64,000 bases of DNA from Octadecabacter algicola. Lineage in GTDB: Bacteria > Pseudomonadota > Alphaproteobacteria > Rhodobacterales > Rhodobacteraceae. Position numbers and translations under genes: made by a program. A model generated the notes under the pieces. It saw only the letters and a program-made list of their open reading frames with translations, did no database searches and was not told the DNA's origin. The DNA lies in NCBI RefSeq assembly GCF_021532625.1, contig NZ_JAKGAR010000001.1:1-64000 (forward strand), given 5' to 3'. Positions 1 through 7,617 of the stretch are shown piece by piece (the stretch's first letter is position 1; every line of letters begins with the position of its first letter).

Positions 1-75
1 GCATCGGGCAACGTTGAAGTCGTGTTTGAGGGCACCGATCTCGCCGACTTCGATGACGGCATGTTGTTTGTATAA
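1..75 (+). CDS. C-terminal end of a DUF4214/RTX-like secreted protein (partial, cut by window start)
   Basis: Only the last 24 codons and the TAA stop are present. The peptide ends in LADFDDGMLFV, the same ending as the large protein at 45616-48471, and the DNA is identical to the end of that gene through the stop codon and two bases beyond. By analogy the missing part should hold DUF4214 repeats and the EAWD-type tail seen in four other proteins here. The upstream part lies outside the window, so the domain content is inference; the reading frame and homology to 48397-48471 are directly visible. Confidence 0.85.
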   Translation, partial: ASGNVEVVFEGTDLADFDDGMLFV

Positions 76-77
76 GG
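1..77 (+). repeat. 77-bp exact direct repeat of 48397-48473
   Basis: Bases 1-77 match 48397-48473 without a mismatch and diverge at the next base (a versus g). The match runs off the left edge, so the true repeat is longer. Silent positions are also identical, which points to recent duplication or gene conversion between two paralogous secreted-protein genes. Confidence 0.95.
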
Positions 78-127
78 ACCCTTGATGGCCAGACATCCAT
101 CGTTGAACGGTTCTTGAAATAGAAATT

Positions 128-159
128 GGTCCCCGGTTCTACGAAAAGGATTGGGGACC
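128..159 (+). terminator. Inverted repeat after the partial gene, possible terminator
   Basis: GGTCCCC at 128-134 pairs with GGGGACC at 153-159 around an 18-nt loop. It lies about 50 bases after the stop of the partial secreted-protein gene. No clear T-run follows, so a role in termination is only possible. Confidence 0.3.
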
Positions 160-504
160 GCGACTTACATATACTTTACATAACTATGATTATACGCCTC
201 CCGTGTCGCTCAAACCGCCACACGGGATTACGGTCGATTCACAGTCTGATTCGTACTTTTTTCGGCACAAACCCGCCACACCGCCGCTTTTCTGTGCAAG
301 CCGCCAAGAAATTAACTCGTAGTTAACAGGGATTTATGCCATTCCTTACCCTGTTGGCTACGAAACTGGCACAAATACAATACGACCTTTATACCAGAGG
401 TTGTGGGGAAAGTGCCTACACGCGGTCCACAACCATGTTGAATGTTCTTTTTTGGACCAAGGTTATTAGTCTTTTGAATTGTTTTGGTGAAAGGACACGC
501 TGGT
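160..504 (+). other. Non-coding stretch upstream of the nucleotide-sugar dehydratase gene
   Basis: No convincing gene on either strand. The stretch is richer in A and T than its neighbours and must carry the promoter for the gene at 505. A ribosome-binding site AAAGGA sits at 490-495. No clear operator or riboswitch was seen. Confidence 0.5.
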
Positions 505-2442
505 ATGCGACGTAGGACAATCAAGCATAAGCTGCTAAAGCTGAACAAGCGTATGTCCCGCACCTTCGAGACTATGCCAAGAAATGTTAAGCATGGCATC
601 CTGCTTCTCGTAGATATCATGCTTGTGCCGATTGCGTGTGCGATGCTGATCTTTGTCGCCGAGGGCAATTTCCGTGAAAAGCTGGCTCTGGTGGTTGTTT
701 TGACAGTCGCAGGTGGCGCCGCCTCTCTCATCATGGGTTTGCCACGCATCAAATTGAAGACTTACGAACAAAACGGCATTCAGCGAACCGCTGGATATGG
801 GGCCATTGTCGGCATCGTCGGGTTTATTGGGTCAAAATTGCTTTACGGCACTGTCGCGGATCCAATTTTCATTCTGAATGTGACGATGGCAATTGTGATC
901 CTGTCCGTGGCCGCGCGGTTTATAATGCGCAACATCCTGATCGCAATCTACACGCGCGGACATGACAGGCAACGGGTCCTAATCTATGGCGCCGGCCAAA
1001 CTGGCGTTCAACTTGCCGCCGCACTCGACAAAGATGACATCATCGAACCGGTCGCATTCATAGACGACAACCCGACCCTTCAGAAAATCCTTGTTGCGGG
1101 CCTGCCCGTTCACTCTCCTGTTCGCATTGAACAGATTATTAAGACCCTAAGAGTCGACCGCGTTGTATTGGCGATGCCGACGCAAAGCCGTCCACGTCAA
1201 GCGCGCTTGATCAAGTACCTTCAGTCGCTTGATTGCGAAGTATCCGCCTTGCCCTCTTTTGCCTCCCTTGTCGGCGAGACCCGACTGACGGACAAACTCC
1301 TTCCTATTAACCCAACAGATTTCCTAAACCGTGCAGATCTGGATGCTGACTTAGAAGGCAGCTGTGAAATTTATGCAGGCAGCTGCGTGATGATCACCGG
1401 TGCGGGCGGATCGATCGGCTCAGAACTTGCGCGTCAGGTGATAAACTGTCGCCCGAAATGTCTGGTCTTGTTCGACGTAAGCGAACACGCGCTTTACCAG
1501 CTCGACAGAGAACTGAACGAGAGTTCCAGCGATGATGAAATCTGCCCGATTATTCCTGTCTTGGGGTCAGTAACAGACGCGCTCCATGTGCGACGGACCA
1601 TTGCCGAACACGGTGTGAATACGGTCTTGCATGCAGCAGCCTACAAACACGTTCCGATGGTTGAGAAGAACCGCCTCGTCGGGCTTTATAACAACGTAAT
1701 AGGCACCCAGACCGTTGCAAAAGCCGCAGGTGATGCTGGTGTCGATTCCTTTATTCTTGTTTCAACAGACAAAGCTGTTCAGCCCACAAACATCATGGGC
1801 GCATCCAAACGATTGGCCGAACTACTGGTTCAAGACATTTCGACACGCACACCTCAGACCCGTTTTTCGATTGTTAGATTTGGGAATGTTCTTGGCTCGT
1901 CGGGTTCGGTCATCCCGCTATTTGACGAACAGATCGCACGCGGCGGCCCAGTTACGCTGACACACGCTGAAGTCACCCGTTACTTTATGACCATCTCAGA
2001 AGCCGCGCGGCTGGTTCTGATGGTCGGAAGCCAAGCCCAAAAGACCGATCAACACGGCGAGATTTTTGTGTTGGATATGGGTGAACCTGTCTCGATCCGC
2101 GCCCTCGCCTGCCAGATGATCGAAGCCGCTGGATATACGGTGTGCGACGCTGAAAATCCGGATGGTGACATTGAAATTCAGGAGTGCGGCCTACGCCCCG
2201 GCGAGAAGCTGCATGAAATTCTGACGGTCGAAGGTAAGCCAATCACAGACACCGACCACCCGAAAATCAAACGTGTCCAAGAAGATCGCCTCGCGGAAAT
2301 TGAAATCGCCTCTGCCCTTCGCGCCTTGAACGAAGCCTTCGTTGAAGGAGACGAGGACATCGCCGTAGACATGCTGCGCCGCTGGGTTAAACGCCCTGCC
2401 CTTGAACACGAAGGCTCCTCGTCTGCCCTAGCGTCGTTCTAG
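505..2442 (+). CDS. Membrane-bound nucleotide-sugar 4,6-dehydratase (WbpM/CapD/PglF family)
   Basis: About 645 residues, the usual length of the long WbpM-type UDP-HexNAc dehydratases of the inner membrane. The N-terminal part has four hydrophobic segments, followed by a Rossmann-like domain (VLIYGAGQTG near residue 157) and then the catalytic short-chain dehydrogenase domain (ITGAGGSIGSE near 297). The Tyr of the usual catalytic YxxxK is replaced by Met in NIMGASK, as is typical of WbpM relatives. It should turn UDP-GlcNAc or a similar sugar into a 4-keto-6-deoxy intermediate for surface glycans. An open frame reaches a TTG at 484, but ATG 505 has AAAGGA nine bases upstream and is preferred. 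The exact substrate cannot be told from sequence. Confidence 0.88.
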   Translation: MRRRTIKHKLLKLNKRMSRTFETMPRNVKHGILLLVDIMLVPIACAMLIFVAEGNFREKLALVVVLTVAGGAASLIMGLPRIKLKTYEQNGIQRTAGYGAIVGIVGFIGSKLLYGTVADPIFILNVTMAIVILSVAARFIMRNILIAIYTRGHDRQRVLIYGAGQTGVQLAAALDKDDIIEPVAFIDDNPTLQKILVAGLPVHSPVRIEQIIKTLRVDRVVLAMPTQSRPRQARLIKYLQSLDCEVSALPSFASLVGETRLTDKLLPINPTDFLNRADLDADLEGSCEIYAGSCVMITGAGGSIGSELARQVINCRPKCLVLFDVSEHALYQLDRELNESSSDDEICPIIPVLGSVTDALHVRRTIAEHGVNTVLHAAAYKHVPMVEKNRLVGLYNNVIGTQTVAKAAGDAGVDSFILVSTDKAVQPTNIMGASKRLAELLVQDISTRTPQTRFSIVRFGNVLGSSGSVIPLFDEQIARGGPVTLTHAEVTRYFMTISEAARLVLMVGSQAQKTDQHGEIFVLDMGEPVSIRALACQMIEAAGYTVCDAENPDGDIEIQECGLRPGEKLHEILTVEGKPITDTDHPKIKRVQEDRLAEIEIASALRALNEAFVEGDEDIAVDMLRRWVKRPALEHEGSSSALASF

Positions 2443-2525
2443 GCCCCTACCCTTTTACGTTCAGCTCGGCGCAAATGATCGTCGGCGGGTTCACACCGCC
2501 TTCTCCAAACGCTCAAAGGTCTGTC

Positions 2526-3638
2526 TTAGTTCAGCTGGTTGTTGATCCCAAGAACAGACCCAAACAAGCTAAAGATCGACTGAGCCGCCGTAACAGGGCT
2601 TTCTGCGACATAAATCAAATCGCCCGGCTGAACGATGAACTGGTCGGCGGAGAATAAGCCGTCAGCCGTAGTCAGATCGATTGTAAAGACCGTCCGTGGG
2701 TGATCTGGCCCAGACCTATCTGCCGTCACAGCACGCGCAGGATAGCGACGCAAAATCAAGATTCCCTTGGCATCCGCTCGCGATTCCGCGACACCACCGA
2801 TGATCGTAAGGGCCTCTAGTGCCGTAACAGTGTCTTTTGTGAACGAATGCACCGCTTCAGTCCCTGACGCACCAAGCGAAAGGAAAATGCGCTCATCCTC
2901 TTCGACAAAAACGCGGTCTCGCGCATTCAGGGTCGTATTGAGCCGCGGTGTCCCCAACAAACGATCCGCAGAAACGCCATAAAGGGTACCGTTGCGCTGC
3001 AATCGGACCTGCGGGTTATTGAATGAGGTCACAATCCCGCCGCCATCCGCGATCAGTTCCAAGATTGTATAATTCGTATGGGGCAACGTAACCTGCCCTG
3101 GGGCACTCACACCGCTTACCAGCGTGACTTGCCGGTTTGGGCCCTCAGTAAGTTCCAATTGGACCTGTGGCGATTGTAGTGCGCCTTGATATTCAGTCTC
3201 TATTCGCGCCCGAGCACGATCAGGGCTCATACCGCTGACTTTGATGTCGCCAACAAATGGTAGAAAAATTGTACCCGCTGCAGACACTGTTGTTTGTGGA
3301 AACGTTACAGACCGTTGGCCGGGGTTCGTCAGAAGACCGTTTTCCTCTGTCCCCCAAATCGTAATATCCAATCGATCGCCTGGCGTTACAATGCGGGTAT
3401 TGGGCTGATCAGCGGCTTCGATCCAACGCAAATTATCGTTGTCGATATCCGGCCAATGCAAGAACGTCGCAAGGTTATCGCGCGTGATCGGCTCGACAGC
3501 AAATTCAGGAACCACCTCTTCACCATTTGATGAATCCGGAACGGCCAGAACCTCTGACTGCAGCCCTGCCCCTCTGGGGATCAGGTCGCATCCAGACAAT
3601 AAAACAGCTCCACACAACAGTAGACGGACGTTTAACAT
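2526..3638 (-). CDS. Outer-membrane polysaccharide export lipoprotein (OPX/Wza-KpsD family)
   Basis: About 370 residues. The N-terminus is a lipoprotein signal ending in LLSGC, so the mature protein would be lipidated at Cys. A poly-export domain (PGDRLDITIWG, then FLPFVGDIKVSG) is followed by SLBB-like segments (VSGVSAPGQVTLP). OPX proteins form the outer-membrane exit for capsule or exopolysaccharide and would work here with the KpsMTE transporter at 11.3-14.4 kb. An in-frame ATG also exists at 3659, but ATG 3638 has a G-rich ribosome-binding site (GGGGGA) just upstream and places the signal peptide at the very N-terminus. It converges with the dehydratase gene and is next to the replication initiator. 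Confidence 0.87.
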   Translation of the reverse strand: MLNVRLLLCGAVLLSGCDLIPRGAGLQSEVLAVPDSSNGEEVVPEFAVEPITRDNLATFLHWPDIDNDNLRWIEAADQPNTRIVTPGDRLDITIWGTEENGLLTNPGQRSVTFPQTTVSAAGTIFLPFVGDIKVSGMSPDRARARIETEYQGALQSPQVQLELTEGPNRQVTLVSGVSAPGQVTLPHTNYTILELIADGGGIVTSFNNPQVRLQRNGTLYGVSADRLLGTPRLNTTLNARDRVFVEEDERIFLSLGASGTEAVHSFTKDTVTALEALTIIGGVAESRADAKGILILRRYPARAVTADRSGPDHPRTVFTIDLTTADGLFSADQFIVQPGDLIYVAESPVTAAQSIFSLFGSVLGINNQLN

Positions 3639-3730
3639 TTGTTTCCCCCGGTTGGGCATAAATAGCGCCCTTCGACTTTAAGACGCAACCCTAACGAGCC
3701 TGCGCGTTGTTTGGCCATGGACAGCCACCG

Positions 3731-4474
3731 CTAGTCCATAGAAATGAGTCGTATCCCCTTAATCGATCGATCTTGGGCAATTGCAGCCGACAAAAGCCGC
3801 GTGTGTAGATGTGTCTCGATATAACTGGCAGCAAAACTGCTTGGCGCCGCAAGAACCAAGTGGTCCCCATCACGGTCTACATAGGAAAGCGCACTCAACC
3901 ATGCGGCATAAACCGCTGGGTCCTGTGCCTTCATCTCTGAGGCGATCGCTGGCCAAACTGTGCCGTCCTCCGCTGGAACAGTGTCTGTTCCGGTGCGCAG
4001 CGGCACAACATTGCTTTGGACTTCTTCTGATGGTTCGGGTGCACCAGCCATACGGGCTGAAAAGTCCGGACCGACGGAATCCCAATAACCGATCGTATCC
4101 CTGAGAATATCCGCGAACTGGATTTTGTGTTGAGTAACGCGCCCTCGGGTCGCGGTCTTCTGAACGGAAATCCAATTAATGCTCCGCATCAGTCCAATTT
4201 CGCGTTTGGCAGTTCGCTCGGTCACGCCCCACATCCGCGCCAGTTCTTTGACCCCGACACTGAAGAAACCAGATTTCCAATTAAACCGAGCCGTAATGAC
4301 CAAAGAAAGGCGCAGGGCCAATCGGCCCTGTGTTCCGTTGTTCTGTGCTGCAAGCGCAAGAAGCGCTGTTAGAACATCATACTTGAGAGATGCTGACCCC
4401 GGTCCTGCAAATTTGTAATCTGCAGCTAAACCGCCCTGCCCTAACCTTGGTTGTCGGTCGTTAAAGATTTCCAT
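3731..4474 (-). CDS. DnaA-like plasmid replication initiator
   Basis: 247 residues. The N-terminal half contains a helix-turn-helix (ELARMWGVTERTAKREI, about residues 76-92). The C-terminal half (from VWPAIASEMKAQDP on, with LVLAAPSSFAASYIETHL) resembles domain I of the chromosomal initiator DnaA, while the AAA+ ATPase domain of DnaA is absent. This arrangement matches the DnaA-like plasmid replicases of Rhodobacterales. The gene is divergent from parAB, with the probable origin between them, as in that replicon class. The assignment rests on domain pattern and context; a different plasmid Rep family with a similar C-terminal fold is the main alternative. Confidence 0.8.
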   Translation of the reverse strand: MEIFNDRQPRLGQGGLAADYKFAGPGSASLKYDVLTALLALAAQNNGTQGRLALRLSLVITARFNWKSGFFSVGVKELARMWGVTERTAKREIGLMRSINWISVQKTATRGRVTQHKIQFADILRDTIGYWDSVGPDFSARMAGAPEPSEEVQSNVVPLRTGTDTVPAEDGTVWPAIASEMKAQDPAVYAAWLSALSYVDRDGDHLVLAAPSSFAASYIETHLHTRLLSAAIAQDRSIKGIRLISMD

Positions 4475-4665
4475 GCCCGCCTCGTTTGCTCAATGGTTAC
4501 TGCTAACCATGCGGAGGCTGCCTTTTGTTTTGACCGAGAGACTCAGTTTAGGCGTTATTCCTGACCGCCCCCTGATTTGCGTTGGAAAAGGTCTTCATGT
4601 CAAGGATTCGCTACTTTCTCCCCCAGTCCCTTTCAAACTATCTAAAGAAAAAATGGTATTAAAGG

Positions 4666-4749
4666 TATAGGGGGACATCTTGGGTGACACCCTATTGGTC
4701 GTAGATGTCCCCCCAAAGTATTCCAAAGCCGAATTCGTGTCCCCCTATA
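4666..4749. repeat. Iteron-like inverted repeats in the probable origin
   Basis: TATAGGGGGACATCT at 4666-4680 is repeated inverted as AGATGTCCCCC at 4703-4713 and again inverted as GTGTCCCCCTATA at 4737-4749. The first and third copies share the TATA flank, the first and second share the ATCT flank. A short perfect dyad around one base, GGGTGACACCC, lies at 4682-4692. Confidence 0.65.
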
Positions 4750-4824
4750 TCTAGTCGATACTGTGGAGGGCTCTGCCTCACCCGATTCGGAGGGCCGTTG
4801 TGGTGCTTGGCCTACCTATCCTGA

Positions 4825-4842
4825 CCTTATCCGCGGATAAGG
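4825..4842. repeat. parS-like palindrome, copy 1
   Basis: CCTTATCCGCGGATAAGG is a perfect 18-bp palindrome. Three further copies (20 bp) lie in and just after parAB. Clustering around parAB makes a partition (centromere-like) site the best reading. The half TTATCCGCG also resembles a DnaA box, so an initiator-binding role is the alternative. Confidence 0.75.
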
Positions 4843-4895
4843 ATGGTTAGATTACATGAATAACATTCTCGACAAAAAGTGCAAATTGGGCGTAA

Positions 4896-6275
4896 ATGCA
4901 GAAAAACCACGAAACAACGTCCGAGGCAAAAATGCTGAATCACCGCGATCTACAAGAAATGCAGTCGAGATCCCTGAAGATGCAGGGTTGGATTCGTCAG
5001 CAGACCTTCTCTCCGGAGAACGTTAAGTCCCTTCGGCGGTTCTCCTCATGGGAGGTTTCGGAGCTCATCTTGGGGATTAATCAGTCGACCTTTAGGGGCA
5101 AGCTTGCGGCGGATCCTTCATTACCAGCGGGTCTTGTTGAGCCCGATGGGCGGCAGCGTTGGTTTACGCTTGATGAGGTGAACATCTTGCGCCGGAAGAT
5201 ACGCCAGCGTGGGAAGCCTTTGACCCCTCCCCGTCCGGCTGGTCGTGCCATCAGAACTGCGATTGCAAATTTCAAAGGCGGCGCAGGAAAGTCGACCGTT
5301 GCGCAGCACTTTGCGCATGCGGCCGCGCTTGACGGATATCGCGTGCTTTGTGTGGATTTCGACCCTCAGGCCACACTTAGTCATTCAATGGGTCTGACGG
5401 ATGTGAGTGAGGAAAACACGGTCTGGGGGATTATGGCCCGCGATCTGATCCGCCAGACCGAAGAGCAGAATGCTATGCCGCAAGGTGCTGCGAGCGGGGC
5501 TGCCCTGCCCCAGCGGTCAATCCCTTCGTCGATCACGTCTTTAGGCCTGCAGGATTTACGCATCTCTGATTTCATTCAGCCGACAAACTGGCCGACGATC
5601 GATCTGATCCCGTCCTGTGCGAACGCGGCCTTTGTTGAATTCGCCTCTGCGCAGTATCGCCACTTGAATCCTGAATGGTCTTTCTTTGCGGCAGTGTCGC
5701 GGTTCCTTGATCAGTTGCCGGACGATCAGTGGGACCTGATCTTCTTCGATTGTCCGCCAGCGATTGGGTATCAATCCATGAACGCGGTCTTCGCGGCTGA
5801 CGTTCTCTATATTCCGTCAGGTCCTGGGTATTGGGAATACGACAGCACCACTTCATTTATCGGTCAGTTGGCCGAGGCGTTGGAGGATCTGTCGCAAGGG
5901 TTCGGCGATACCTTATCCGCGGATAAGGTTACGTTGCCGAAAGAATTTCATGATGTCCGCTTTTTGCTCACACGGTTTGAAGCCGGCAATGATCTGCACC
6001 GTGCGATGCGGGAAGCATTTGGTAAGGTTTTCGGTGAAAAACTTGCAGAGCACCCCGTGGAAATGACGCGCGCCGTTGAGCAATCTGGTCGGTTCCTGAG
6101 CTCCATCTATGAAATGGATTATCGGGACATGACCCGAGAAACTTGGCGCCGCGCGCGCGCTAGTTTCGATCGTGCCTATGGGGAGTTCAGAGAGGTGATC
6201 CTTCCGCATTGGGAGGCGATGTCCGAAGAAACCTTATCCGCGGATAAGGTCGAACGTGAGGGAGAGAACACATGA
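4896..6275 (+). CDS. parA: ParA partition ATPase of the plasmid
   Basis: 459 residues, the long form with an N-terminal DNA-binding helix-turn-helix region (SWEVSELILGINQSTFRGK, residues about 51-69) ahead of the ATPase domain. The deviant Walker A motif KGGAGKST is at residues 127-134, followed by VLCVDFDPQATLS, and the Walker B region by FFDCPPAIG. It drives segregation of the replicon together with ParB. It overlaps parB by four bases (ATGA). Oddly, two copies of the palindrome lie inside the gene and are read in the same phase, giving the peptide TLSADKV at residues 339-345 and 446-452. Confidence 0.95.
   Translation: MQKNHETTSEAKMLNHRDLQEMQSRSLKMQGWIRQQTFSPENVKSLRRFSSWEVSELILGINQSTFRGKLAADPSLPAGLVEPDGRQRWFTLDEVNILRRKIRQRGKPLTPPRPAGRAIRTAIANFKGGAGKSTVAQHFAHAAALDGYRVLCVDFDPQATLSHSMGLTDVSEENTVWGIMARDLIRQTEEQNAMPQGAASGAALPQRSIPSSITSLGLQDLRISDFIQPTNWPTIDLIPSCANAAFVEFASAQYRHLNPEWSFFAAVSRFLDQLPDDQWDLIFFDCPPAIGYQSMNAVFAADVLYIPSGPGYWEYDSTTSFIGQLAEALEDLSQGFGDTLSADKVTLPKEFHDVRFLLTRFEAGNDLHRAMREAFGKVFGEKLAEHPVEMTRAVEQSGRFLSSIYEMDYRDMTRETWRRARASFDRAYGEFREVILPHWEAMSEETLSADKVEREGENT
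5910..5929. repeat. parS-like palindrome, copy 2 (inside parA)
   Basis: ACCTTATCCGCGGATAAGGT, a perfect 20-bp palindrome inside the parA coding region, encoding TLSADKV. Confidence 0.8.
6231..6250. repeat. parS-like palindrome, copy 3 (inside parA 3' end)
   Basis: Identical 20-bp palindrome near the end of parA, in the same codon phase as copy 2, 321 bases downstream of it, and 22 bases before the parB start. Confidence 0.8.
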
Positions 6276-7381
6276 GCCGGAAACGTCGTGTATTTGATAT
6301 TGACCTGCCAGATGACGCAGACGTCGATCAGCAGGCCCCAAAAGAAACCCCGACACGCCGCGGGCCGATGGCGAGCGCAATCTCCGAGAATGCGGATGCC
6401 TTGCGTGCGCGCAAACAGGCGGCTGATGCGATCCGCGACGAGAATGATGCCTTGGCCCATGAGTTCGTCGCCAAGCGGGAGGCGGGAGGCGTTGTCCTTG
6501 ATGTGCCTCTGGAAGATGTCCATACCTTCATGCTCGTGCGTGACCGTATGCCGGGTGATGATCTGGAACTTGAAAGCCTTGTTACCTCGATCAGGGAATT
6601 GGGACTATCTAATCCGATCCGGCTCCTGAAGCGCCCTGATGGTACTGGATATGAGCTGGTGCAGGGGTACCGGCGTCTCAGCGCATATAAGGCGCTGCTT
6701 GAAGAAACAGGTGATGAACAGTGGGCCGCTGTTCCTGCTCTTGTTCTGCCGGGGGGCGATGACATTGGCGGGCTATATCGCCGTATGGTCGATGAGAACG
6801 TCATCCGTAAGGATTTGTCGTTTGCGGAAATGGCCCGTGCGGCCCAGACATATGCGGCTGATCCCGCGACGGAAGCAAAGGATCTAGGCGCGGCCGTGGC
6901 TGCGCTGTTCCAATCGGCTCCATATTCCAAGCGCAGCTACATTCGCTCCTTTGCGTTCCTTCTGGACCAAATCGGAGATGCTCTCGCGTACCCGACGGAA
7001 ATCCCGCGGGCTTTGGGGGTGACGGTGGCGCGTGCATTAAAGGACCGCCCAGAGATCAAGGCGCGGATCAGGGATGACCTGAAAGACTGGGAGATGCGCG
7101 GCGTTCTGGATGAGCTGGACGTCTTGCGTCGTCATTCGGGGCAAGAGGCGATCGACGTTGGCGGAGACCCCGATGAGGTCGCCGCGGTCGTCAAATCTAA
7201 ACAGGGGGCGGCTGATCCGTCCAAGACAAAGACGACGTTTGATATTCGCACCAGCGCGGGACGGGTGAAATGCACGGCCGGTGTCGGGCGTCTGGAAATT
7301 AAGGTGGATCGAGACTTTTCAACGATTGACCGTGCACAGCTTGAGCGCGCGATTGCCGGTCTTGTGGACGGGTTAGGGTAG
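6272..7381 (+). CDS. parB: ParB partition protein of the plasmid
   Basis: 369 residues. The ParB/Srx-type CTP-binding N-terminal domain is visible (ESLVTSIRELGLSNPIRL, then YELVQGYRRLSAYKAL, residues about 105-150), followed by the region DENVIRKDLSFAEMA and a helix-turn-helix central domain (KRSYIRSFAFLLDQIGDAL). ParB binds centromere sites and recruits ParA; the palindromes at 4825, 5910, 6231 and 7384 are its most likely targets. Its start overlaps the parA stop by four bases, so translation is probably coupled. Confidence 0.93.
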   Translation: MSRKRRVFDIDLPDDADVDQQAPKETPTRRGPMASAISENADALRARKQAADAIRDENDALAHEFVAKREAGGVVLDVPLEDVHTFMLVRDRMPGDDLELESLVTSIRELGLSNPIRLLKRPDGTGYELVQGYRRLSAYKALLEETGDEQWAAVPALVLPGGDDIGGLYRRMVDENVIRKDLSFAEMARAAQTYAADPATEAKDLGAAVAALFQSAPYSKRSYIRSFAFLLDQIGDALAYPTEIPRALGVTVARALKDRPEIKARIRDDLKDWEMRGVLDELDVLRRHSGQEAIDVGGDPDEVAAVVKSKQGAADPSKTKTTFDIRTSAGRVKCTAGVGRLEIKVDRDFSTIDRAQLERAIAGLVDGLG

Positions 7382-7383
7382 GG

Positions 7384-7403
7384 ACCTTATCCGCGGATAA
7401 GGT
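7384..7403. repeat. parS-like palindrome, copy 4 (just after parB)
   Basis: Identical 20-bp palindrome ACCTTATCCGCGGATAAGGT, starting three bases after the parB stop codon. The rest of the gap to 7617 holds no gene or strong structure that I can see. Confidence 0.8.
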
Positions 7404-7617
7404 CTATAAGTTGGAGTTGGGTTAGTTTGCTGAGAAGGTGAAATTTTTTAGCGTTTTATATCAATGAGTTACGTTGGTATTGGGTTATTGTGCGTCGCGA
7501 GAAGGACCTGTTTGTCTAGGGTGCGATCCTGCGGAAAACACCTGTCTCTTGTTGGTTCGATGTATTATCAGAAACCGCGCCAAAAAGGGCTGTAAGGGTT
7601 AGATTGAAGGGAAGTGG

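Larger units (their letters stand above)
4475..4895. other. Probable replication origin and rep/par divergent control region
   Basis: 421 bases without a gene between the divergent rep and parA genes. It holds an A-rich stretch near 4634-4665, three related GGGGGACA elements in both orientations (4666-4749), the near-palindrome GGGTGACACCC (4682-4692) and one copy of the parS-like palindrome (4825-4842). Such clustered repeats between rep and par are expected of an origin; which element binds the initiator is not known. Confidence 0.6.

Noticed and set aside
6328-6930. 200-codon minus-strand frame opposite parB
   Set aside because: Ser- and Arg-rich shadow with no domain; parB is certain on the other strand.
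4825-7403. Palindromes read as DnaA boxes
   Set aside because: The half TTATCCGCG resembles TTATCCACA, but the perfect dyad, its clustering on parAB and its absence as single half-sites in the origin favour partition sites. Kept only as an alternative.
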